Assembly: GCA_022577435.1 (NCBI GenBank)
Contig: JAKOON010000009.1
Span: 7,196,911 to 7,260,910, forward strand
DNA from: Embiotoca jacksoni
Taxonomy: Eukaryota; Chordata; Actinopteri; Embiotocidae
Length of the DNA: 64,000 nucleotides
Direction of reading: 5' to 3'
This document shows, in pieces, positions 1 to 14,019 of this stretch (within the stretch, counting starts at the first letter, position 1; every line of letters begins with the position of its first letter). Below the pieces are notes generated by a model that worked only from the letters and a program-made list of their open reading frames with translations, searched no databases and was not told where the DNA came from. The position numbers were made by a program, and so were the translations under genes.

Positions 1-2230
1 GACTAGCTGTATCTGAACTGATTGTAGTTTCACATTTAAAGAACAGATACAAAGGTGGTATCAATCTTATAGGAAAGAAAAGTATTTACTTAAAAAAGAA
101 AATACACTTAGTCATATGATGCAAAAGACATGATGTCTCCATTCAAAGGATACAATAGCTAAAGCTGGATACAAAGCCCAAGACACTTGTTTAAACCAGG
201 CAATAAATAGATTACTACTACATTGGAAATACTGCATCGCCTGCAATAATTAATCTCAAAATGTATGGATCCTATTTTACATCCCATAATGTACATAAAG
301 CCATGCACTGAACCCCTCTGTCAGATCCAGGAATTCCAAAACAAAGGATAACCAAAGGTCCGATGTGCTAGATGGTACAAACTGAATATTAATGCAGTGG
401 TCTAGCAGTATCATCCTTAGGGACTGAAGCTCTTGGAATTGGGTCTGACTCTGACCTGAATGTCTCTCTCTCTCCCTCTGTCTTCCATAATTCATTTTCC
501 TTGTGTGTGTTGGTGATTATTTTTAGCCAAGTACAGTGTATACAGACAAAACGGACGTGCCAGGGGGAAGAGATGTGACATGCAACGGACCTGCGTGTGA
601 GCGGCATGTTGGGTTTCAGTATATGTCCATGGTGGTACATTTCTGCAAGTGTGTGCGCGTGTGTGTATGTTTGAGTGTGTGCGGGAAGCAGCAGATGCCT
701 GTCTGTTCCGGTTGACAGCAGATGACACCGATAGTGACGGGGGAGGTGGAAGATTTCTACAGCCCGAGCTTCTGTATAAGAGCTGTGTGCAGAATCTGCC
801 TTTACAGTAGAGCAAAGCATCAGCTGTCAAATGTGTTGCACGTTGCCAGAGGTGACAATTCATTTTCATATCACACTTTGTCACAAGATATCGCAGTCGC
901 TTCTTGGGGGGGGGGGAGTCACAAAAAGTGGTTTTCCAAAGTTGACAACTGGTTAATTTTGATATTTATGCACTGTAATGCTAAGTAAATGCACTGGTGA
1001 GGAGGAGGGTATAAGTGTTTGGGTCTTGAATAAATTTTAATTTTCCAGATCTGTACAAATACAAGAACTTAATCACATTACATGTTTCGAATATTTGCCA
1101 CATATTTCGTTGTGTTTGAGTGTATTATTCTTACCAGAAACTACCATCAAACACAAGAGTACAAATTGCAGAGAGGGAAGCTGAGTTTTATTCCTGCCAT
1201 ATCAAACAAAATACACAATAGCGATGATTGATTGTAGAGGCATGTTCAAATCAGGCTCTTCACTTGTCCACTCCTATTCTCCACACTCTGACAATCACTA
1301 GAGCTAGATAGCCTTGACCCTTGACTTTGTGTGTGTACATGTGTTTGCGTGTGAGCGTGACCATTCACCTTGTGCACATATGTAGAGGGACTGTGACAGA
1401 TTAATGATCCAGCCACAGGAAGGTCCATGACACACAAGTGCACTGTAATTGCTCGGTCACATATTGATTATCAGAGAAAGAGAGCAACATTGCCACAGTA
1501 CAACCTAAAGAGAAAGGCGTGTGGCAACTGTTATGCAACCATATTAATCATGGCAGGTGACAGCGGCATGCTCAGCTGAAAGAGTGGACACATACTGGGA
1601 TTTAGAAAAAAGCAGGGAGGAATATCCAAAGTGAACCGGTCTGGTGACGCAAACTTACAATGTGATGAGAGTTCACATTTAGAGGGAGAATAAGGAGAGA
1701 GGGAAGGAAACAGAGGTTGTGTGAGGGGGGATTACAGAGATGGAGTCTGAGAAAAAACTGTAGAAAGGCAGCCAAGTGATAAAGAAGGAAGGTGGTGGAT
1801 CGTCCCCTCTCATAGGGCTTATCTTGTTTTATAGCAATCCAGGATCAGAAAATTAAAGCACAGGCTTTCTAAGAGTAACCGAGACTGTGTTTTAAAATAA
1901 CTCAAAAAAGAGAATAACTCCAGACCCTGCAGTCTTAATAACATTTTGTTGAATGGGAATAAAATGAATAGTTATCTGTTTTGTTTCCGACTTCAGAATA
2001 ATTATAGCCAATACATCCACAAAGTCAAACAAGCTGTTAAACAATAAGATAATTCGTCCTTCTCCTATAATATCTATATGTAGGATACGTTGTAGCCTAT
2101 ATGTCAGTCACTTGCAATACAATAACGTATAGAAAATTGTCCAGGCCAAATATTTGTAATATCATTCCAGCTCTGCACGCACCGAGTGAGCCATGCACCA
2201 TCCAGGCTACTGCGATCTCCTGCAGGGAGA
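1..2230. other. Intergenic DNA, no gene seen
   Basis: No open reading frame here has plausible codon use, splice signals or family resemblance on either strand. The stretch holds a TG-rich low-complexity patch near 645-690 and a short G-run near 906-916. The short ORFs overlap one another in several frames and look like chance. Confidence 0.6.
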
Positions 2231-2239
2231 AAACTCACC

Positions 2240-2600
2240 TCAACGACCTGGAGAAAAGATCCGAGCGGAGCCGAAGAACTTCGCCGCGGTTTACTTGACA
2301 ATCACGGATACCTCACCGCCTCGGGACCCATCTCACTCTCTTTGTCTATATGTTTCCCCCCCCTCCACCTCTCAATTCCCCTTCACCGCAGAGCTCGGCC
2401 GGTTCTGGCGCTGACAGTCAAACAGAGCTGGTGTCTAATTCCCACAGCTCGAGCACAGTGAGGATGCGCTCCGTACGCCTGGGTTTACTCTGGGTGAAAG
2501 ATGGGGAGGAGGAAGACGTTGCGCCACTTAACTGGAGTTTGTAATCCGCTCGCTCCATCGGGGGCCGCATAGAGCGCACTGTATGGGGACCAGCGGCAGC
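2240..2600 (-). other. Possible non-coding first exon of a minus-strand gene
   Basis: Read on the minus strand, this GC-rich stretch ends in a good splice donor (TTGAG followed by GTGAGT, exon end near 2240). It lies about 1.4 kb upstream of dync1li1, divergent to it. A short minus-strand ORF at 2418-2615 stops inside the exon, so the exon would be 5' UTR. In human the dync1li1 5' neighbour is also divergently transcribed (CNOT10), but nothing here identifies that gene. The call rests on base composition and one donor site. Confidence 0.25.
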
Positions 2601-2639
2601 GGATCTCGGTGTCATGGCGCCATCTAGTGGTTGTTGTGG

Positions 2640-3370
2640 TGAACTGGCACTTCTGAAACTAATTTTCTGGTTCTCAGCTTTGACCGGCTGCGATGCGCTT
2701 CAGTGGTTTTATAATAAACGGTGACCGCACACCTGAGACCGCTTGGCAATTGAAGTTCACGCTGTGCCCACCAGATTCACTGGTCCTGATGAATTAAAAA
2801 CGTTTCCAACTCGTGCATGAGGAGATTTTACTGATTAAATAAACAAACAAAAACAACAAAAAATGAAGGTGGTTTATGTTTTTTTTATGATTTCTGTGTT
2901 TAGGCAGTTTCCACTTGTGCACCTGGAATTACACTAACCTGTATAAAAAAAAAGTAACCTACCATAACCTAAAAAGAAATAGGATTTTTTTTTTTTTTTT
3001 TACTGTGTTAAATATTTATTTAGCCATTGAAGTGCATCTAATCCCTACATGGAATTATATGCTCTTCATCTCCTCATAGGTTTAGGCCCTGTGCCACGTT
3101 CACAAATCGAGGCATTTATTTAGGAGCAGCGAGTTTAAGAGGATATTTTTTTTATCTGAAACGGATTTGCATTTATCCTGATAATGTATTTGGATAAATC
3201 GGCCAGGATAGGCAATATAACAGAAATGGTTTGTCATTACGGGCCATTTATAACAGGCTCTGTATTGTGTCAAGACTGTTTGGTTCATTGTTTATTTATT
3301 TGTCCCAATTCACACAAACGATAAACCTTTAAAAATCCCCCCCCCCCCTCCCCACCCACAGATAGTTTAT
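2640..3370. other. AT-rich spacer, no gene seen
   Basis: AT-rich sequence with poly-A and poly-T runs (for example 2985-3001) and a poly-C run near 3338-3349. No coding signal was found on either strand. Confidence 0.5.
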
Positions 3371-3377
3371 TTTTGAC

Positions 3378-3637
3378 ATGAAGAGGGAACTCTCCCGCTG
3401 CAGAACTTGGGTGAGGGTGTTTTGGTCCAAGATGTGTGTCTCTTCGGAGATGAGATCATTTCACGACTGGAGCAAAAGACCCCCCAGCTTTTGTGCGGTT
3501 CGGTGCGGTGCGGTGCGGTGCGGACCACGCCCCGGCTCCGGCGCGCCGTTCCCGTGCCGGAACATCAGGCTGGGCTCAGCACGCCGCCGCCGCCGCTACA
3601 TCCGGGCGCTTCCGTTCAGTTTACAAGCCCTGCGAAG
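3378..3637 (+). promoter_or_regulatory. dync1li1: GC-rich promoter and 5' UTR of dync1li1
   Basis: A CpG-rich island directly precedes the dync1li1 start codon. It includes a short GGTGC-type tandem at about 3495-3521 and a GCCGCC run near 3585-3596. There is no TATA box at a sensible distance, as expected for a CpG-island housekeeping promoter. The transcription start cannot be fixed from sequence. Confidence 0.5.
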
Positions 3638-6055
3638 ATGGCGACTTCAGGGAGGAGCGCGTTATTATCCTCCGCCTCGACCGGACCTAAGAGCGCACCG
3701 GAGAACTCCAACCCGGAGGAGGACGACGGGCAGGACCTCTGGTGGGCGACGAGCGATTTGAAGCCGGTTTATTGCGGCGTGCGGAGTTTGTTTGTTTTTT
3801 TTAAAGAGGCGGCGCGGAGAAGCCCCGCCGCGCCGGGAGGAATAGATGCTTTTGACAGCTAGCCCGCTAACGAGGCTAGCTGGCATCAGCAACCAAAAGG
3901 CTGATTTGGGGGCGCCGGTGACACGGCGGCGCTTAGCTCGCTTTACTTTAGCCTCCCGCTGCCTGTTGTTGTTTGTTTGTTTGTTTGTTTGTTTGTTAAT
4001 GAATGAACACGCCTTTTATTTGGCTGCGTTGTAACGGAGGGGCTGCTCTGTCTGCAGGTCCACCATCCTGAGCGAAGTGTCGACCCATTCAAGATCAAAG
4101 CTACCGTCCGGGAAAAATGTCCTGGTCATGGGTGGGTATCTGTCTGCGGTCTCCCTAAGCTAAAAAAAAAAAAAAAAGCTAATATGCATCGTGAGCTGGA
4201 GCTTGGTCGCCCACCCCCACCACCCCTCCTCCTCCCCGGTGATCACCTCCCGTGATCATCATCGTCTCCTCCCGCCGGCTCGACTTTAATTCTGCTCGGT
4301 AGCTTAAGCTAACGCGCTCTCTGGACTCGTGGTGCTTTTTGTGTCGGTAGCTGGCGCGTTTGGCGAACAGAAGGGGGGAGGAGGAGGGTGGTGGTGGTGG
4401 GGGGGGGGGAAGATGGAGACAGGTGTATGTTGTTCTGCACACGCACCACTTCATCATCATGTAACCGAGCCGCTTTGAAAAACCCTGCAAGTCATTCTAG
4501 CATCCAGAGATGCTAGTAGCAGGTAGAGATGGAGAGAAGACGAGACAAACCAGCGCTCGGTGTGGTGTGATTTTTGATTTTTTTTTTTTTGAAGGGGAGG
4601 GTGGGGTGGGGGTGGGGTCCACCCACGGGGCTTTATGTGAGCGAGGCAGAGAAGGGGTGCCTCTCCCTCTCTTTCCCCGTCGTCTCGCACATACAAAACA
4701 CACTGTCTTGCACATCCGCCTGGGATAATCCTGCAGCCTGCTCTACCCGTCCCAGCTAATCAATCAGCGCGTCGGTTACTCGTGTACATGTGGAGGCTGC
4801 GAAGCCATTTGCCTTTTATTCTATTCATGACAACATCAGCAAGCTCCTCTCTCTCTCTGCGTCTCGGCCCGTCGAGTCCCCCTGTCGGTTTAAGGTGATA
4901 TGGCGTAGTACGGATGCAGACTTTGACCTTCCGGCGCGCAATAACAATGCCACGCTGTCATCTTTGAGGTTGGCGATGCTAATTGGATAAAAGCAGACAG
5001 ATTTGGCAGTAGATCAAATTACGTTGCTATAGCTATTGATCCCTTATTTAAACTAAGCCTCTAATCAAATAGGTTGGATGATTTGCAACATGTCCAGTAC
5101 ATCTATTTTCTTAGAGCTGCAACAAATTGTTCAGCAATCATTTAAGGCAGTTGATTGTAAATTGTGGCTTTTTTTTTTGAAGTTGAAATAATTGTTTATG
5201 TCATTTTTTTTTTTATCAAGCAACAATGTAGAACATTTCAAAAAAATTGATTTTTCAGTAGTAAGCAGCTGGTGCTTTTTTTTAATTTTTTTATTTTTTT
5301 ATCTTATGTGATAATAAAATACGATAGACAAACCCAAGTAACTTTAAGATGCCGCTTTGGGCTTTTAGCAAATCCCCAGTATTAAGTTTGATCGTTGGAG
5401 CCCAATATTTGAGCAGTTTTGTGCTATCCTAATTTTGCATTGTGTGTAGTGCATACTTGTGCACACCACATTCAACTATTAACTGTGTAGTTACTGAACG
5501 TGCAGTATTTACAGCTCATAAAATGATACAAGACACTAGGAAGCATTGACATATTGTACACTTTCAACAGTGGTGTGGTGTGTAGGTTGTCCTCACCTGG
5601 TTTGCTTTTTAACATGCTTGTGCCAAATTTTCAAGTTCACAATGATTTAAACCAAAAGCCTTTACAGTTTAAACTAAACTGCAAATTCTTCTCATTATTT
5701 TTATTGGAGTGAATGTGACATGGAGGAAGGCATGTTGTAGTTGACTGACCACATTCAGTGCATGTTTTTTACTGATGTCATGTGTGTATGTGTTTAGGTG
5801 AGGTGGGCTCGGGGAAGACCACCTTGGTTGCAAAGCTACAGGGGGTCGAAGAGTACATGAAAGGGCGTGGCCTGGAATACCTGTACTTCAGTGTCCATGA
5901 CGATGACATTGATGGTAACTATCAACTGCTTGCAGTTTTTAATATTATTTAGTGAGACCATCTTTACTTCTCATTTTGTGACCACACAGTATACAGAGTA
6001 CTTCTAAAGTAATACAGCAGAAGGTTGTAAAGGACTATTCATTTATCTTGACCTA

Positions 6056-6121
<66 letters not shown>

Positions 6122-9100
6122 CCAAACTAGGTGTAATGCTTGGGTGTTAGACGGAGACCTTTACCATAAAGGTCTGCAGGGAGTAGCCGTACCAGTGGAC
6201 TCTATCGAGAACACGTTGCTGCTGATAACGGTTGACATGTCGCGGCCTTGGAACGCCCTGGACTCTCTCCAGAAGTGGGCCGCCGTTGCTAGGGAACACA
6301 TCGACAAACTCCGAGTCGCCCCGGAAAAGCTGCGGGAGCTGGAGCACAGACGTGAGTCATACTGACAGTAATCAAACGTAGCAGTAGATAAATCAGTGCT
6401 TGAGTGATCTGAGAGGTTTGAAAACATTACTCGGATAAGGAATGTATTTATTAAAGTCGAATGGGACCCTCTAGGGTTTTGTTTTGAGAGGCCAGTTATG
6501 AGAATGATAATGCCACATGATATATGTTTGTCTTTGTCTGTGTATGGTGTGTAGTTGTAAAACAATTCCAGGAGTACACGGAGCCGGGCAGTGGGGAGGA
6601 TGGCACACCGCAGAGGAGGAGCGAAGAGGAGGAGAGCGTGCTGCTGCCATTAGGAGACAACACACTTACGCACAACCTGGGAATACCAGTGGTGGTGGTC
6701 TGCACTAAGGTACGCGCCCGCTGTCGGGCTGTGTATGAACATATTTTAACTAAAAATCCATGTGTGCAGCATCATTATTCAGTGACTAAAATTCAATGCA
6801 ATAGGTACAACATCACCACCTTTAAGAAAACGTGAAGAAGGGTTTTATCTCAGAGAAACACTATGATTTATTGCATCTACTCACAAACATTCACCTCTGA
6901 CACCTGCTCATCTGTCCTCAGTGTGATGCCATCAGCACATTGGAGAAAGAGCACGACTACAGAGACGAACACCTGGACTTCATCCAGTCCCACATCAGAC
7001 GTTTCTGTCTGCAGTGTATCCTTCAACTAACACAATGCTGTCTCTTAGATGTCGCCTTTGACTGCTGACAAAGCTGAATGTGGCTTCATCTCAAAGTTAA
7101 AGTGTTGCAAAGACTTTGTAATTGCCTGGTCAGTTGCTGAAATTTTGCCTGTACTCTCTTAGCACTCAGCTGATCAGTGATGAACTGAGTTTTGTTCTCG
7201 GGTCATATTGCAGGTAGAGTTCCCAGCTGTATCATTGTTGCAGTGGTTTTGCCACTGTAAGCTATTGAGCTGTTTTTGTTGCTTTGCTTTGCAGCAAAGC
7301 GAGTTCAATAAAAAATTATAAATTAGCTGGTGCTGCCTCAGGTTGTTTGTTTTTCATCATAATATTTGTCCAGTCAATGCTGAGTGGAAACAGTATCACA
7401 TTTTCAAGGATTATTGTGTTTAAAATGAGCTGAGATTGCACACTGCCTGAGTTCTTGTGTTCCGGTAGCAATTAGTCTGAGGTAGAATTATTTTTTGTGT
7501 AATTCTGCTATGCTTTTTATTTTTTTTTTATTTTTTTATTTTTATTTTTTTTTTTTTGCTGTAGTGTGTTTGGAACTTGTGGTGTTGAAAAATGTCCTTG
7601 ACAGCGGTGGAAGATGGCGCCTCTCTGGTTTACACATCAGTGAAGGAGATGAAGAACCTGGACATCCTGTACAAATATCTGGTGCACAGACTCTACGGCT
7701 TTCCCTTCCACTGCCCTGCACAAGTGGTGGAAAGAGATGCTGTCTTCATGTAAGCCTGGGAGTGGGAGTGGGAGTCCTAGAGGACTGCAGGACCACCTGT
7801 ATTTACTTTGTAACCCTTCCTTTATCTCCTCCACCAGTCCATCAGGTTGGGACAATGAGAAAAAGATCGCCATACTTCATGAGAACTTCCAGACGGTAAA
7901 AGCAGAAGACAGCTTTGAGGACGTAGTAGTCAAACCACCAGTCAGAAAGGTACAAGCTCCCATTGAAAAACCCTAACTTCAAAAGATCCTCTTAGGCAAA
8001 ACACTTTTTCATACAGTTCACAGCCAATGCACTAAGCCAGTAACCCAATATCCCTGCAGGGATCATGATAGTTTTATCCAGTGAAATGTATTAGCAGCTT
8101 TGTAGCCACAAAAAAAACAACCTGGAAGCAAAAAAAACATCTTAAAAATGTATAATTGTTTTTCTGCCCTTTCACTAGATTGTACATGAAAAGGAAATCC
8201 AGGCAGAAGATGACCAAGTGTTCCTGGTAAAACTGCAGGTCAGTTTTTAGTTGTGTTAATACCAGTTGGTTTGCTGCTTATGTGTGCTCAAATTAAATCT
8301 GACTCGAGGGTCTTGATATGTTAATTAAATCCTAATTAGAGTGAGTGTGCATATTGTGCTCTAATTTTACAGTCGCTGCTTGCCAAACAGCCTGCTGTGA
8401 CAGCAGGGCGACCAGTGGTGAGTGCTGCTCTTTTTTTTCACAAGTTTTGGCAAAAAAAAAAACAAAAAAAAGAAAACCGCCTCCCAGTGTCCACACACGT
8501 GTGAAATAATCTTTTGTTGTTAATAGGACACCACCAGCAGAGCACCGACGGGATCCCCGAGGACGAGTAATCGCTCTGCTGCGGCCAATGTAGCAAACGC
8601 CATGCCACAGTCGGGTGGGTCAGGCATTTCATTCAGCCACTCGTGTTCATTGCTTCTGTCATTGCACTGCTGTTTCCATGTTCTTTTTTTTTTGTTCTTT
8701 TTTTTTTTTTGAACTCTTGTCACCTCATGCTGCAGGTCAGACCAGTGAAGGTGTCCTGGCCAACTTCTTCAACAGTCTACTGACAAAGAAAGCGGGTGCA
8801 GGAGGGCCCGGGACACCAGGCGGTGGTAACAATACTCCAGGAACTGTACGGAAGTCAGGTGAGAGTACACGCTGCTGTTAGACGTTGCCCTGGTTTTCTA
8901 TGACAAGTTGTATTTAAAGCTCATCCTTAGTCACGCCTCATCCCTCAAGCTTCAGTTTGATTTTTACCTCCCATTTGCCACCCTTCCTCTTTACTCCACC
9001 GTCCTCCACCAAAGAAAATCGTAAAAGGGTCCGAGAGCATCTCCATCCCCCAAAAACGCACACAGCCATCGCCATCATCTCTATGCTTGTTCGTAGCTCT

Positions 9101-11184
9101 GTGTGTGAATGCCTTTTCCTTCTTAACTACACCCACGGTGTTTTGTGTGATCTCACTGTTAACATCAATCATAATGTGTGTATGTGTATGTGCTAGTCAG
9201 AGGATGCTGGCCACGTTAAGGTGTGTGTGGGCAAGATATTTCTCATCTATTATTGCTTGCAAATGACATCGTCCATTCTTAGAAACCCCCATTATTCTTT
9301 TTTGACCCCCTCACCTGAACCTCCAGCATCCGAGGAGGATTATTGCTGAGATCAAGCCTTCTGTATCACCCATTTACTTCTCGTACAAAGGCACACAGAC
9401 TGGGCTGCGGGCTTTCTGTTAAGTTAATTTATTTATGCATCGTATATGCCCTTCCAATATGCAGATTAACTTTCCAAACTGAGAACTGAAGTAGCGGTCC
9501 AGGAGATGATCCCTTGGCTATTTAATTACTTTTGCGCCCCATGCCTCAGTTTTGTTTTCAGAAAGGCAGTTGGTCTCATTAACGTCAATGCACAGTAATA
9601 AGAATTTACAACTGAAATATGTGTCTGTGTGGTCTTGTAAAAGAGGAAAGCTCATGCATATTCATAATGACGGGCTGATCGGATTTAGCTCACATGTAAT
9701 GGAATAGATATATTGATTTCATGTTGAGACCTCGAGCAGAAAGACCAGGAGGATTTCTTTAATGACGGTTGCATCGCAAATCTTTTCCCTTCCACTACCT
9801 TGTCCCCACTTTGCTCCCCTACATTCTGGTTTATTTTAATTTGAATGATTTCATTGCATGTTGCATTGCATTTCTCACCACTAACATCATTCACAACCAG
9901 TGCACATGATTCTAAGTAAGACTGGGCTATTTGAAGTAAATATTATCTTTGATATATATTTGTCAATATACGCCATTATATATGCATTGTCTGTGAAATG
10001 GTTTAAACCAAGGCAGATATTTTCAGTTAGTTTGTTCCTACAGTAATCTGTAATAAAGTCCATCCTGTGCAACATGGAAGCATAACTTACATTGATGCAC
10101 AGTGAAAGTCATAAAACTTTACATTTGCTTGTTTCAAGTATTGCAGTTCGAGATCATTTTACTCCGAAGGTATATTTTAGATATTTAGTGCAGTTATACC
10201 AATAAATAAAAATCCATTAGTCTCTGTCATCCAAATATGTTTAGAGCATGATCACAATTGTATCATTGTTGTATAAATATCAGTCCCTCCAGGAAATTAG
10301 GATTTTGCAATTGCGATAACTAATGCAAATTTAACCCAATGTTTACTGGAGCTTGCAATTTGGCAAAGTTTTGTGATGAAGGTACTCAGTTGAAGCTCTG
10401 CTGAAAGCACTGCAGCACAAAGTAAGGCTTTTCAAAATGAACTTGCTTTATCAACAAAAATAACTCAACATTTACAATCAGCAAGGCTCTTCAACGTCTT
10501 CTTTCATCAGCAAAAATAACTACATACTGGTTGACTGGAGAAAAAAAAACGTGAGACCCTTGAAGTGATGAGGTTTATGGGAAATGCGGCCTTATCATTA
10601 GAATGAATCTACCTATTGTCAAACTTCCATGCATCAGTCTAATCGTTCATTTAAAATCGTTCATTTCAGTTCTCCACTTTTCCTTGTTAGAGTGGCTGCT
10701 GTTGTCCTGAGAAGCAGCAGCACTGTGTGGGCGCTCTTCCTCCTAAAAATGAGACGAGACACAATGAGAACACTGAAACTAGTGCCGCCATATCATACTG
10801 AAAAAAGACAACAGCCTAATTAACAATACTAAAATCATGGTGATATTCTTGTTCATCCGTGTTATATAATCAGTATGTCACCCAGCTCTTATTTTAACCA
10901 TGTGCAGTTGCCTTTGTGTTTATTGCATTATGGCTTAACCACTTGGTGCTGTGAAGATGCACTGCTATTTGCTGAACTGCCAGTGTAGCTTGTTTATTTT
11001 ATTGTTTCTGATGTGATGTAGTGCTAATTTGTATGTTTGTATGTGTGTACCAACACTTGATGCAGGCTCAAAGCTGGGCCTGAGTGATGTCCAGGCCGAG
11101 CTGGACCGCATATCCAGCCGGGAGACCGACTCGGACTTGCCCAATGCCAACGACACCCCTGCCACCGATGGCCAGGACACATGA
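3638..11184 (+). CDS. dync1li1: Cytoplasmic dynein 1 light intermediate chain 1
   Basis: Adaptor-binding subunit of the minus-end microtubule motor dynein-1. Thirteen coding exons were read in phase: 3638-3741, 4058-4131, 5798-5914, 6121-6351, 6555-6709, 6922-7015, 7614-7749, 7838-7949, 8179-8238, 8373-8417, 8527-8614, 8736-8858 and 11066-11184. They give 485 codons, close to the usual family length. Residues 60-67 form an intact P-loop (GEVGSGKT) in the Ras-like domain, and [17 protein letters not shown] is the conserved end of that fold. The C-terminal effector helix, [16 protein letters not shown] with the paired Phe at about 416-417, is the element that binds BICD, Hook and Spindly adaptors. 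The start ATG sits at the family N-terminus just after the CpG island. LIC2 is the alternative, but the N-terminus and the [17 protein letters not shown] block favour LIC1. The acceptor of exon 4 abuts a GT microsatellite. Confidence 0.95.
6059..6118. repeat. (GT)n microsatellite at dync1li1 exon 4 acceptor
   Basis: About 30 uninterrupted GT units run up to the AG that ends dync1li1 intron 3, with exon 4 starting at 6121. The repeat replaces the usual polypyrimidine tract. Confidence 0.95.
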
Positions 11185-12475
11185 AGACCAAAACACTTCA
11201 CCCGGCTCCCCGTCTCTCCCCACTCCACTTCAGTCACCGTCCCCCTCCGGTCTTCCCTCCACTCTCACCCTACACTTTATCTTAAAGATGCGGGGGGAAG
11301 GGAGGGGTGGACACACAGTTTTTCCTCCCCATTGTCTTTCACTTTCTCCTCCAGGAGAAGAACTGACCCTCTCTTCCCCTACGTCTTCACCCACACCTTG
11401 TTTCCACCCACCCCCTCTTTTCTTCCTGGGTGTTACACTGAGGACAAGTATTTGTCACTGTTACAAAGATACAAGACTGTCTGTTACATGAGAGTATATG
11501 GGTAGGGGAGAGGGACCAGTTGGGGTGTGAAGGTTGGTATGAGACGTGGGGTTGAAGAAGATTGATTGCAAGAATGAAAGCGAGGGTGTTTAATCCATCC
11601 ATTTATTGTGATGGTACAGTTAGTGTTTTTACAGTAGGAAATGTTGAGGGCGCATGTTGAAGAAACTGCACTGTGTTTAATGTATTTGGGGCAAGTCATG
11701 CTTGACTTGGCCAAAGGAAGAGATTGAGAACAAAAAAAAAGAAATGCCTGAAACAAAAATTACAAACGGTCTTGTTTTTGTTTTGTTTTTTTAAGATGAA
11801 GGGAAAAACATACGTGTGTGCGTGCATGCGCGCACGCGTATATATGTGCGTGTGTGTGTGTGTGTGTGTGTGTGAGTGAGTGAGTGAGTGAGTGAGTGTA
11901 AGGCTGAGACAGATAGAGTTAGTGAAGTTATTTCCAACCTAAACCTGTTTCTTCAGAAATCTTTTGGCTATTTGCATTTTAAACAAATGGCAAAAAAAAC
12001 ATGGCTATGCTCTTACACTACAAACTTGCTATCAACTCTTAAAACAGTGCAAACGCTTAATATTAGAGCAGTTGTTTCTGCTAGACTACATGAACCAAAC
12101 GTGATAAAAAAATGTAAAAAAAATATCTGTCAAAAAGTCAGTCATTCAGTTTTACATTGGCCAATCTGCCCCATGAGGTACTTACTACATAGTTCAAACC
12201 CGTAGACAACAGACAGTGCACTGAAAAGGGACGGTGGTAGAGGGCGGGTGGGTAGCTGAGCTTTACTTGTACAGAAAGACGCACTAATGATTAAGTTCCG
12301 TAGTTACTGCTGGCAGGGTGGTGGCTGGGAAAAGGGGGTCAGAACAGGGGAGTTTCACATCACGAATGTACAGTCATTGTCTTGCTGATTGGTCCTGTTA
12401 TTTCAGAGCTCTGTGTTGGCGTTTGTATAATCAGATCTGTCAATCAGTCAAATAAAAGGTGTATTTATTCCGATT
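11185..12475 (+). other. dync1li1: 3' UTR and poly(A) signal of dync1li1
   Basis: Sequence after the stop codon at 11182-11184 carries no further coding frame. A canonical AATAAA at 12451-12456 is the likely poly(A) signal, so the mRNA would end near 12470. A GT microsatellite merging into GTGA units lies at about 11840-11898. Confidence 0.65.
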
Positions 12476-13082
12476 CATCCACTTGGCGTCTGTTTTTTTA
12501 TTTTTTATTCCTCCTCTCCCACAACAAAAAAAATGTAAATTGTATTGTGTGAATTATTTTACAAAGGATTAAGTTCAACTCACAGCTGAGGTTCCTTCAA
12601 TTGGGTATCTGGGGTTGAGCCACTGGTGATAAACACTTGCTTGTGAAGAATGAAAACATTTATTGTAGCTTCTGGCGCACATGATTAGGGAATGTCAAAA
12701 TGGGCACACAAGTAGATGAAATACCAGAATGTTTATTTCCTGTAGAAAATGTAGTGTGAATGCTACCCTTCAGCTGCTGAATGCATTGTTGCTGCATCAA
12801 GCTCGGGAGAGAAAAGGAAAAGCGTGCAAAAAGGATCGGTCCAACCTCGTGTCAAACCAGGCCCCGCTAAGAGGACTACTACTCATGTGGGATGCGACCT
12901 AAACACTTAACTATCAGGTCATACCAATACTGAAAGAAACGGAGTGAGAGAATTCTTAAAGCCTTCACCTCTGAGTAAGTTTGTGTTCTTGTGTCTTTGC
13001 TGCAGCAAACAAAAGGATAGGCTGAAAAGGGCCTGATCCAGGCCTGCTATTGGTTCATGTGTGGCCAGATAGGTGGAGACAA

Positions 13083-13258
13083 AGTCGCTGATGTCCTTCG
13101 GACGTCAATGTCAGACGTCCAACAGACATTGGAAAAAGATGTCTGCTCAACGTCTCTGCGGACGTTCCTCGGACATCAATATCGGACTTCCAACGGACGT
13201 TGAAAAAAGACGTCCGCTCAATGTCCGCTGCGAACGCCAATGTCAGACGTTGGGAAAA
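13083..13258. repeat. 71-bp tandem repeat rich in ACGTC motifs
   Basis: About 2.4 imperfect copies of a unit near 71 bp. Each contains several GGACGTC, CAATGTC or CAACGGACGTTG elements on alternating strands, so each unit is itself partly palindromic. Copy starts are near 13095 and 13166, with a partial copy near 13230. Confidence 0.7.
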
Positions 13259-14019
13259 AAAATTATTGTGAAAAGCTTGCTGTGGAAAAAGGTGAAGGGC
13301 CACTAAAACCCTGTGTTGATGGGGAGGCTCCACCCCCTGCTGCATAGAGGCCAGGTTGCCACTCAGAGGCTGCCATATAATGATCCCAGAAACGCAGCAC
13401 GTGTCATATAATTATTATCGAACGTGTCGCACGTCTCGTGTCCAAAAAGTGCACAAAAGGCACAACCTTGTTTCCTCAGCAACACTTCCACCGAGTTTGA
13501 AGCAGGTGGGATGAACGGTTGTTGAGATATGCGAAGGACAGAGATTTCTGAAATGATATAGAGAGATGCTGGAAGTTCCAAAAGAAGTTCCCTTAATCAA
13601 ACTTTTTTGGGCCTTTTGTGGCCATCGATCTTTCTCAAAAATGTCCGCTTGCCGGATCAATAAATTCTATCCATCCATCCATCCGATCAATAAATTCCAT
13701 CCATCCATCCAGCCACCCACAACGTGGGACTGTGAGAAACAATGTTTCGGTCTATGTCTTGTACATATGGTGGATTGACATTGAAGTTGACTTTGACTTT
13801 TGACTTGACGTGATTTCCCGAATTTAGTTTTTTGCTGATTGGAGTGAAATCTGTGCAATTCAATTTATTCAACAATAAGTTTAGGTGTCTCAGAGCTTTT
13901 CAACAAGCTATGGAGGATGAAGCAGCCCATTGTTTTTTTTTAATCTCCAATCAACACGTCATGGCGGACGACAGGTTAAAGACCATTGGAAAACCCAGCA
14001 TTAAAGACCTTGGAGAAGA

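Noticed and set aside
6048..6120. A Cys-Val repeat protein from the GT tract
   Set aside because: It is the microsatellite translated in the frame of dync1li1 exon 4; the AG and the conserved DQTRC start place the exon boundary at 6121.
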